Below are positions 1 to 10,022 of a DNA stretch of 64,000 nt, piece by piece; the stretch's first letter is position 1, and each line of letters begins with the position of its first letter. This stretch comes from Anticarsia gemmatalis (lineage: Eukaryota; Arthropoda; Insecta; Lepidoptera; Erebidae): the NCBI RefSeq assembly GCF_050436995.1, contig NC_134747.1:1433501-1497500 (forward strand), given 5' to 3'. The translations under genes and the position numbers were made by a program. The notes below the pieces were generated by a model, which was not told the DNA's origin, searched no databases, and saw nothing but the letters and a program-made list of their open reading frames with translations.

Positions 1-1635
1 TAAAGTAACAAAAATAGAACAAAATTGAATGTATTTTTCTGTCTATTCCTCTGGGGGGATAAGGCGAGATGATATAATTTTCTCAAAAAAAAACGTCGAA
101 ATGAGAAGGGAGGCCAGAATACGTTTCTGTTGTTTAATAAATTCATGAGTAATTCAAGGACACCGCTATTCTGTCGGAGTCTCGGCCTTTGTTATATCGT
201 GTGACCCTCCGTTCGACTGTTTCTCAACTTATTTTATCAAAGAAATGTAATATGACGCTTTTATTAAGCAGTATTCGCATTGGGTAACATAAATCGAATT
301 TTGCTATCACCTAGTCTATACAATCATAACAAGATATTGGTGACGAAACTATCTTAGACGAAATCAATCACTTAATACATAACATTTTCTCAATTATTAT
401 TAACTAACTTTAACACCCGAATTTCTCCAAAAAAGAAACGGTTTTTATCATTTAGAACTACCGTTTTGGCTCTATTAATGCTAGACTATCTTGTCTTCGT
501 TCAACATGAACCTGAAATGACTTAAAAAACGTCAAAAACATATCAAGAAACTGCGTAGGAACGCAAGGTGACCTTACCCAGTAGACTGCGTCCCTCGCGA
601 AACCAATAAAATGACTAGTAAAACCGCTACTAGGCTGGATTTACAGCCACAATAAACTTCAAATTAATGATCGGACTCGATGTACCCCGTGATATGGATC
701 GTGAAGACTCGTATTAGGGCAGGCTTTTACAAGTACTATGCACGGTTTTTGATCGAATTATCTGGAATTTTTCAGTCTGTTCGTAGAGATAAAGTAGGAT
801 CTAAGGTTTAGTTTTTATTTCTACTACTGAAATCTTGAATTTTGGGGACCGGTACACATTGCAAAAACATTAAAACTATGAATGATATAAACAAACGAGC
901 GATCAAGTCAAATATGTTTTCGTTTGCTAACTAAACCACTTCTGAAAGGCAATTGGAATGTAATTAAGAATTCCCAAACAGAATCTGACTGAACACAAGT
1001 ATGAGCAACCCCGTAAACGCAATGCGCCACAAAAAATAATACACTACTAATTTGTATTATTTTTTTCAAACTATTATGTGATTTTCTAGATTTATAAATA
1101 AGTGCATGTACTCCTGGGCAGTGGACACATAAAAAAACAGGTACAGGAATTGCTTACGCCCCTACAGTATTTTACCAAATGTTGTCTAGATATTGAACAA
1201 AAGACTACCGTCGCAGTACATTCACTGCGATATAATATTTCTGTTGTATGCCATGAATACAAAATTAAGTTAAGTACTCGAGATATTTTCTTTGTTTTAC
1301 TTGTATTTCTGCTTTACATACTATTGATATAGAGCTGTATTTTGTTCTACAAAAAGTACTGTATATTGTAACATCACGCATACATTATCGAAGGGAGTTG
1401 AACAGATGGACACAATACAGCCTAATTTCAATATTATGTTACGCTGGATTTATTGACTTTAGTCCAATCTAAACTGTAAACTATCGCCATATCGCTGTTG
1501 GACTTAGAGAAAAGACAGCGTGTCCTGGAAATTCCTTGAAAGCTTGCACGACACCCTCATTTATGCTTACCAAGATGGTCAAAGGAAGAAAAAGTTAGGA
1601 TTATTTTTTAGAAAACCTGACACATACAATGTCAG
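1..1635. other. Gene-free AT-rich stretch
   Basis: No open frame with recognisable protein similarity and no clear splice-bounded exon. The only frame of note (about 76 codons near 1102-1332) is low-complexity and hydrophobic at its end, and resembles chance coding in AT-rich DNA. I see no repeat family here that recurs elsewhere in the window. Confidence 0.6.
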
Positions 1636-1867
1636 CCTCTGCCCGCGACTTCCTCCGCGTGGTTTGTGACTTAAGATAGAATTTTCATGCAAACTTTCAT
1701 CACCTATTTTATCCCCTTGGGGGTAGAATTGATCAAAATCCTTTCTTAACGGATGCCTAGGTACATCTTGTCATCTAACTGCATACCAAATTTAGCCCAA
1801 TCCGTTCAGTGGTTTAGACTTGATAGACTATTATGTCAGTCAGTAACCTTTGAGTTATACATATTTA
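1636..1867 (+). repeat. LINE 3'-end fragment
   Basis: The stretch runs from a GC-richer block (gcccgcgacttcctccgcgtgg) to the phrase taccaaatttagcccaatccgttcagtggttt and ends near tcagtcagtaacctttgag. This is the usual layout of 5'-truncated lepidopteran non-LTR retrotransposon tails. Related phrases occur near 22.7, 25.4 and 63.0 kb. No reverse-transcriptase coding sequence is attached. The clade is not assigned. Confidence 0.65.
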
Positions 1868-4800
1868 GAAAAACAAAAATTACTGCTGCACTGGCTTAAA
1901 ATGCCATAATGTATACGTAAACTGAAATTCTACAGCTATCAATATGCCAATCAACAACGCACACTTAAGGCAAATTAAAATCGCCTTCTAAAAATCCCAG
2001 AACGTTTTCACAGTGAGTGTTTACTGAAAAGACAGAATCACTTAATTTAATCAACATTGTCTTCGAGCAAGGAGTAATCAAGTTAAGACCGAACTCAAAC
2101 AAACATTGGCTACGGAGTTTCAGGTTACAACTTTATACCTATTATTAGACCTGTGTTTTAGTTCATATTGTGTCAAGACAAAGAATAAAAGCTTTTGAAG
2201 TACGCTTTTATAGAAATTAACGGAGTGTGGGACCTATATAATTTGCTATATAGGGTATTTATAAAATCTCTGTCTACCCCCATTAGAATATAGTGACCGC
2301 ACTATTAGGTAGCTTTACGTGTCAAAAAAGGATTCACTATCTAGAACTTTCGAATACAACAGCTTTTATCACATGACTCAACTGAAACGATTACTAATAA
2401 AGAACAACAAAGACGTAATAAGGAATAAAAATATTAATAAAACTACGCACTGAGGAAGCGTGATCTACACAGAACAATATATCTATCAAGGCTATCATTC
2501 CTTTGTATATAATATACATTATTATACATAATATAGTTATTTGTTGCAATTTATAGCAAGTTTGTTGACCCGCGTGCATTGTCTCCCCTCTATTACTCAC
2601 GCGAATCTTGCATGATAAATCGTCTTGCGCCTACGCAATAAGTAAAAGTTTGTACGTATTTTTAGTAGAGGTAATTTTTGTTTGTAAACAGTATTATCTT
2701 AATCTCTGGTATTAATGAAGAGACAGATGGTTTTATTGATATTATCTTTTATTAGTTATTGATATTAGTCATTCATTATCAATATAGTTAAAATACCCAC
2801 ATATCTATTAGTTAGTCAGAGATACACAACTAATTTATTTAATTACTACTTTTTATGACTAACATAAGCTATACTGACAAACTGTACAGGATAAAAATGA
2901 AAGATCACTTTTTTACTAATACCTATCTCATAAAGAAATAAGCATAAAAAAATTGTTTTATTGACCGTATCATCAGAAAAACCTTATAGGTATGTGAAAC
3001 TTCAATTGCTAAGATAACAAGTAAAATGTCTTAGATGCCTGCTTAAATCCATTCACACTATTAAAATAATCTGTAGCACCAACTAAAGACGTTATTCTAT
3101 GAACAATTACTCATTTACGAAAACGTATGGCCTACGCAACTGCAAAATTAACACGAAATCAACCACACAATAAGCCGTCACACCACAATCGACAGCAATA
3201 AATAACACAACGGAATTTCAGAGTAGCAGGCCGGTTGCAGGCGTGGGTTGTATACAAGCAGTACAAGTATCGCCCACGGTGTTTCTCCATATCTGGCCAT
3301 GGTACTCAGAGCAAGCTTTCATTGCAGGACTACAAAAACAACCCGCTTGTTCACGGGAACTAGAGAAAGCCACGTAGGTGGACGTGTTCAGTTACTTTTG
3401 ATCGTCCCCGTATGTTGCGAAAATTTATGCAATTAGTGACTAATTCCGCGTTGATGCTGTTAATTTGATTGATGTTGGTCTGTGAATTGATTTAGAAAGT
3501 TATAGATAAGATAGATAAGAAAAGTACTGTTTAAGTAGCGCATCTGTCGCAATAATTAAGGTAATCGATATCACTTATCTCTTTGAGTGTCGAAAAATTG
3601 CCATTCGATATTGAGCACTACTTCGCACAGGTATATTTCGACCAACGAATGAAGAATCTTTAGTATGACTGCTATAATACTACTAAAGAATTAATATCCA
3701 TTTCAGATCAATAAGTCCAGTCTAGCTTATAAAACAATTAGATTAACAATAATAGAAAGTACTCGTAACAAGTGGTACCTGAAAGCTACTTAATCAATAT
3801 TTCATTGCTGTAACCATGTGGATATTTCAGAGCACGGACTATTGATCGACACTCGACTGAAAGCCTGAAAGGAGAGACTTACAGCCGCAGCCGGTCAAAT
3901 TAGATTGACCTTTTTATTTACAAGTTTCTATCTAATCAGGAACTGCAACTTAGTTTTGCGACACGACTTGCTCAATCAGCTAGTAGTTCATTGCTTGTTG
4001 CACTCACTGATCGGAGAACGATTAACGTAATGTCGCAGTCATTGTATGGATGACTGAGCGGTTCTTTCAGTTGCGTATTTTTGAGAAAATAACAGTAGTT
4101 TGTTAGAAACATTTATCTGCCTAGTAAACGAGTTTAAAACATATATTTTGATACATGTTTTGAGTCCTACGTAATAAAGATTGGGTGAGGTCAATTGCTA
4201 TTAGCTGTTGTTGATAAAAAACAGTTCTATCAAGTCGGCTAATTTGTGATCTCTATGACTAATCACTACATAAAAAGCATCGTTCTCAATCTTAGTTAAT
4301 AGACACAATGATTTCGCCTTCCAACTGTTCCTGAGACAGATTTAAATTAATTAATTACGCAGTGAGTCAAAGTCAATGTCGTGAGACATTTTTATCGCGT
4401 GTTATCTCATGATATCCGTGCATTCACTGGAATAAACTCGTTGTTTGCGTTCCGTTATGGACAATGGTCAATATTTGCTTTAGGAGCGGCGTAACGACCC
4501 GTAGATTCCTTTCATTGTCATGTTAATGTGTCGGGTATCAGGCGAATAGGGGGCGAAACACGAAAACACCAACGATTCTTTCACAAATGTACAAAGTTCC
4601 CGAAACAAGCCATTAAGCCGCGCGCTACGAGATATTACACTGTTGTATCGTATCGAAATTTACCTCAGGGACCATACCTTCTCTCGACTCGTTTCCTCGG
4701 CTTTTAATCAACGACACCCTCCGATTTGGGAGCTCTTAGTGTCAATTTAATATCGTTTTAAACTGAGCGTCAAATTTAAACATCGACGTGAATATGAAAG

Positions 4801-6285
4801 CATTTTAAATTAGACGGTACCCAATTTAATAAAACGTATTGTTGCAAGGTTTTTTCAGCCGTTTAATTAAGCTACGGTTTGTTTACATCGGCCGTTCGCC
4901 GCCTCTAATGCCGCCAGGACAATGGAGAAAAGAAAAATATAACATTTTCATGGACGATTAAGTGAGAACAATGGAAATTGTGTGTCCAGTGATCGTTGCG
5001 GTTACCCCGCTCTTTGTAGGGTTCGTATAACAGTTTTAGTCTATTTTAAACTCAATAAAAAGTAAAACAAAGTGGAGTAAACAAAGAAGTACGTATCCTT
5101 CACACGCCGGAACTCGAGCAAGTTTCTTTACATGTCTACAAGGAACAATTTACATACGGCGCCGGTCGTTTGCGTGTAGCATCGTCCTTAAAAGGGTAGG
5201 TATTCAAAGATCAAAATATGGTATAAACTCGTTATGTGGGCGCGGAAGAGATGCGCATGAGTCACGGCGACGGTTGCAGCGTCCTTGCCAACCGTCGTTG
5301 GATGTTTTAAAAGATGACACACACCCACACACTCGCACAACGCTTTTACTGGTCGCTGTTTGTAAATTGGAACTTGTTTAACGGTCGCAATGATGACAAA
5401 TTGCGAATACCGTGGCGCGCAAATTGCTGAACGTTGTTAAAATATTAACAGACTATAATTAACAATTGAAAGCAATATTTTGTGGGTTCACTGCACTTGG
5501 TTATTGATAAATGGATGTTTATAATTGTTTATTACTGGCACTTATACAATAGGCAATTGCTGTGAAATACAGTGAATGAACATTGAACAATCTAGCTAAA
5601 CTAGAGATCCCGCAAGCAAGCGTTACTGACTAGTTAGTTGTTCTAGCTACATTTTTTGTGGATCGTGGTTCCTTATTATAAGAAACTGAGTTCAAATCTA
5701 TGACGACTACCCATCACAAAGATCAAAGAGATACTCTTGTACATAGTTAATCATATACTAGGTAGTAGTCCTTACAAATCTCAATTAACTTATATCGTTA
5801 CTAAACATTATCATGCCTGTATGTTTCGATTTAATGTCAAAACAGCTGAACCGCTACGAATAAAGACAGGCAGAATGATAAAATATATTTATTACAATCT
5901 AGAACAGGGCTAGAAATTTAATTTCAAAGTAAATACCGCGGGTTAAGCCACGGGTATAAGTTAGTTAGTTCAAAATTTCAGTAAAATTACGAAACAGGTC
6001 GAGCCAAAAATTGCTTTTAATCGTGGGGTTTTGAGCAAGAAGATGAACGGTTGAAGTCGGGATTAATAACGCCACGATGAAAATATCTATTAGTTCATGA
6101 AATATGAATTTAATATTAAAAACATGGGGGTGAAGCAAATCGGTTAGTAGGCCAAGATGGCTGAATGCATAATTAATGAGATATAGCTATCATTGACAGC
6201 TTGTGGCTTATTTGTCGACATTATATTTATACTACAATAATAACAAGAAGACCAAATGAAAAGGTTGTTGAAGAATAGTAAAAGA
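1868..6285. other. Gene-free intergenic or intronic sequence
   Basis: AT-rich with small GC-richer patches near 4480-4640, 4880-4930 and 5230-5310. No coding exon can be supported. Short frames (for example 3248-3436 and 2394-2600) show no family resemblance and no consistent splice sites. If the leftward gene proposed at 7.7 kb is real, this would be its first intron. Confidence 0.5.
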
Positions 6286-7251
6286 GTGGGTAGGTACCTA
6301 CCTAGGTACCTGAATTTGAACTAAAACCACCCTCAATGGAAGTCGAGGGTGGTCCTTAAAAAAGTCACCTGGACTAGGTACCTACCTACCTTGTAATCTA
6401 CCTGGACTAGGTGGGTACCACAAACTTACCTGGATTATTTTTTTATTGACTCTGTTACGATCAAATGATATCTAATTCAATAAAATAATATTAGTAATTA
6501 TGTATCCTTAGTACCTACCTACCTATACCTTGTGTAAATATTCCTTAGTTCCTAAGCCTAGAATCAAAATTATTTTAATTAAAGTCACCGATTTTAAAAT
6601 CATAGATACTGAGCGAGGAATACCTACCTATTTCTAGACCACGCAGTCAACACAACCCTGTGTGAATAAAACCATTGCATTTATTTTCTTAGCTACTTAA
6701 AACTTTAACTTCGTTCTTCCTCTTTGTTACAATAAAGAAAATAAACCAACGGGCTTTTAAAACGAACACCGTGTCGCATCCTCACAAAAACCGGTTCACA
6801 AAAACTCCATAACATGTTTCGATCAGCTGATGTTTATTTGTAAAGTTTACGTTACTTTTTAAATACGAGAACTGTGAACCCCGAGACATCAACCGTAAAA
6901 AATAATTAAAGCAATAAGAAGGGTAGGAAGGTACCTAGTTATTTTTAGGTAGGTACCTAATAAATATGGGTAGGTTCCTAGGCTCCTGGTTTATTAAACG
7001 ACAGTTTTCCTATAATAAAAAAAGGCTTCCTATTAATTGTCATTTTTATAAAAGACTAGGTAGGTACCTATCTGAAATCTGAATAAATCAAATAACCGAC
7101 ATGGTTTTTCCATTATTCTACATCGAAAAAATTGTGATACGTTTATCTGAATGATTCTATTTTTTGCCGTTTTTTACAGGTGTATAGGTAAATACCGTAA
7201 GTACTGAAGAAAAAATTGTTTCACATTTTATTATAGGTGTAGTAGGTACCT
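6286..7251. repeat. Cluster of GGTACCTACC-type motifs
   Basis: Within about 1 kb, blocks of TAGGTAGGTACC or GGTACCTACC occur near 6290, 6310, 6380, 6410, 6510, 6625, 6930, 6950, 6975, 7060 and 7235, in both orientations because the core is nearly palindromic. They are scattered between ordinary AT-rich sequence, not in one tandem array. The pattern looks like degenerate expansion of a TAGG/CCTA simple repeat. No function is evident. Confidence 0.7.
6326..6353. repeat. Short perfect hairpin inside the GGTACC cluster
   Basis: Arms accaccctc (6326-6334) and gagggtggt (6345-6353) are exact reverse complements, separated by a 10-base loop. It sits between two GGTACC blocks. It may be part of a small mobile element or chance. 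Confidence 0.5.
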
Positions 7252-7707
7252 ACCTATTGTTGTACCTATATTTTTTATGTTTTATGTAGTATAATAAAAC
7301 GTTACGAACGAAAAATAACCGGTTAGTATTAACATGATCATCTGATAATAGTAATTAGATCAACAAAGACTTGATTGATGTAGGTCAGAAATGCTTGTTT
7401 CAGATAGAACTTTTATAAGTTTAAATAAAATAAAAAAATCGTCCCGAAAAACAACGGAAATAAATTTGGATAACGAGTAGATATTTTAGTAAAGTATCAA
7501 CATAATATTCGTATTTTCATTTCAAAAGAAAGGTTTTAGGTACGAAAATACAACAAGTTTAAATCGAAAAGTGTTCACCAAAAGAATAAAAAATGTCAGT
7601 TGTTCGGATTTAATGATCAATTAACGAATAATCAATTGCCGAAGTCGGCACCGGAGAACAACATCAGATAAATCAAATAGAAAATAAATTAAATTAAATG
7701 CACTTAC

Positions 7708-7729
7708 ATTTAGCAGCTTCAACTTCCAT
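7708..7729 (-). CDS. Possible first coding exon of a leftward gene
   Basis: On the minus strand an ATG at 7729 in good context (aagcaATGG) opens the seven codons MEVEAAK plus one base, then meets a consensus donor GTAAGTG at 7707. An acceptor-like ttcttgcag lies about 50 bases upstream, and a perfect NF-Y type CCAAT box (cagccaatcac on the minus strand) lies about 260 bases upstream near 7990-8000. The rest of such a gene would lie more than 7.7 kb further left, outside the window. The product cannot be named. This rests only on start, splice and promoter signals and could be coincidence. Confidence 0.3.
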
Positions 7730-7989
7730 TGCTTCGCTTTGTTTGAACTTCAGGTAACAAAGAAACTCAAAGGATCTGCAAGAACGTCCGCTGCACACAA
7801 AGGACCAACAAGTTTTACTTAACTAAAAGCTCGATACAAAAACTTTATTACTCCTTATCGCCGTTGAAACAGTTATTTTGAATTAAATTTAAATAAAGAC
7901 AGGATATGAGTTAATGGTAGACGTTTTAGTTCATAAATGAAGTTTCTGTTTTCGTCCGATCTATTGACAAAACCGCAAAATGCTATCCT

Positions 7990-8000
7990 GTGATTGGCTG
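7990..8000 (-). promoter_or_regulatory. Inverted CCAAT box upstream of the candidate leftward exon
   Basis: The plus strand reads gtgattggctg, which is a canonical NF-Y binding pentamer with its preferred flanks on the minus strand. It is followed leftward by the putative first exon at 7729, at a spacing compatible with a promoter. The surrounding 7980-8060 is less AT-rich than its neighbours. Confidence 0.35.
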
Positions 8001-9910
8001 AAATCAAATCTCGCGCTTCTACGTTCGATTCATCGACCAGTGATCTAGGAAGCTACGTTGACGTGAAATTTTAATGTTGCACGTTTATAAAATAGAAGCC
8101 TAAAAAGGTTTGGACATTGTAATTAATTTAATATGATGATCTAAATACAATGGCACAGTATTTTGATAATTTCCATTCTTAAGATTTGTATTTTACTTAA
8201 AAACATGAAGCATTTTTCAACCCCAACGCCAACTAGCTTATAAGAATCTTATTAGGAAACTAACGCCATCTGTTGTAATATTATGGAAGAACCAAAAATT
8301 TTGAGTGCCTTCAAGCAATCTTTAAATTATGTGGATGAACAAAAAAATATTAAGAGCCAAAGTATTATTCAGATCGAAATAAAATTACAACTGAAATTGG
8401 GATATAATTTATAGAACGAGTTTCAAGAAGCATTGTAATAAAACTCACAAAGTAGTGTTCTTATAGGTATATAATTTAATAAATTAACAGTTCACTATAT
8501 TCACTATTATGAACGAATAAATACATTAATAAAATATTTGTATAATATTACGTAAAATACATATTTACTACTTTTCACGGACATCGAATACAAATTGTCT
8601 TAAACGTTGTTTAATGTATAATTTCATAACGTTGCGATATTACAATAAAATCTACTAGTATATAATTGAATCAGAAACATTTGGTGTCTTGGCATAAGTT
8701 AAACGTGATATTAAAAAGTTAGTATTTTAAGTCATGTTTTGATTGATCATACAGGCACCTTTTATAAATTAACTTAAATCTTTGTCACACTAAAATAACA
8801 TTTTATAATGAAAATTATAATTAAAACTAAAACTAATGGACATTGGCCAAATATTCGTTGATGAAGAATACACTAAAAATACTTTTTACAAAATTAGAAT
8901 AATTAAAAACCTATCCAAATGTACCAGAGACTTGGTATCATAGATGGACACAGTTTGTTTTTAAATTATTCTTAGCACAAACATACACTAATGTGTACAT
9001 TAAATGTAAAATTAAATTAATATTTGTATCATAAACTGACGTAAATAGTATGTATTTGGGTTTATTCAAGGAATTTTCCTTTCTATATTGTCCTGTACAA
9101 GAGATTTGGCATATTATGATTATACAGTGTCGAAAATTAATCTATGTGAATTTTAATAAATGGTCAAAATGTTTTGTTTTGCATTTTATAACATTAGAAG
9201 AGAGCCTAAAATTAATAATACATCTTTATGACACTTGTTGTAATTTTCAAATATTCGATTGACATTACTATTTATCTATGAGGAATAGGCAGAGATCATT
9301 ACTCATGCATTTTATTTTTATAAAACGCAAGAGCCATCTATTGGTCATAGTTGAAACCTGAACAATTAGATTTTTTTTTGAGTACATAATAATAATATAC
9401 CTATATTCTAATACATTGCAGTAATTAAAGGTATTCATCATCATAAAAACGGTAGAATTATATAATTTCCTGTTATACTTCATGTATGATGATGTCAATG
9501 GAGGATTTCGCTATTATTCATTCTATGGAATTATTCGAACATAATTTGGCTAAGATTATTACATTTTCATTTGTAACAATCTCGATTTCAAGTAAATGAC
9601 TGGATGCTGAACAACTGATAATGCCTTATCCCACAGAAAAATAGTATTCTATACAAAATATTGTCATTATAGAAAGTAAATAATTTAGCAAACTACATTT
9701 AAATTATATTTGTGAAAACACGAGAGCCAAACAGTTATAAATGCTGTGAATTTATATAAAATCTATTAGGTATTAAGCGTAAAAACATTCTGAGACTTCT
9801 TTGACACAGATACAGTACAAATGGCTAGTTTATATGTGATTATAAAAGTAAAAATACTTCCTAAGAATACTAATGGAAATTTTTGAGTATTCTAATATAT
9901 TAAGAACAAT

Positions 9911-9916
9911 TTTATT
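9911..9916 (-). terminator. Candidate polyadenylation signal of OCRL
   Basis: tttatt on the plus strand is AATAAA on the minus strand, about 107 bases past the OCRL stop codon. It is the nearest canonical hexamer I see. Use of this site is inferred from position only. Confidence 0.4.
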
Positions 9917-10022
9917 ATGTATGAAATGCATACTAAACTAACATTGATAGAAAAATGAATGACTCAATGGGGCAGATATTCCTAATTCATTTTTCCAGCA
10001 ACATTTTACAAAGGTACAACAA

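Larger units (their letters stand above)
7252..9905. other. Intergenic region left of OCRL with a possible start of a leftward gene
   Basis: Apart from the candidate exon at 7708-7729 and an inverted CCAAT box near 7990-8000, this is AT-rich sequence without supported coding. Frames at 9050-9262 and 9268-9498 have no family resemblance. The 3' UTR of the leftward OCRL gene begins at 10022 and likely ends shortly below 9911. Confidence 0.5.
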
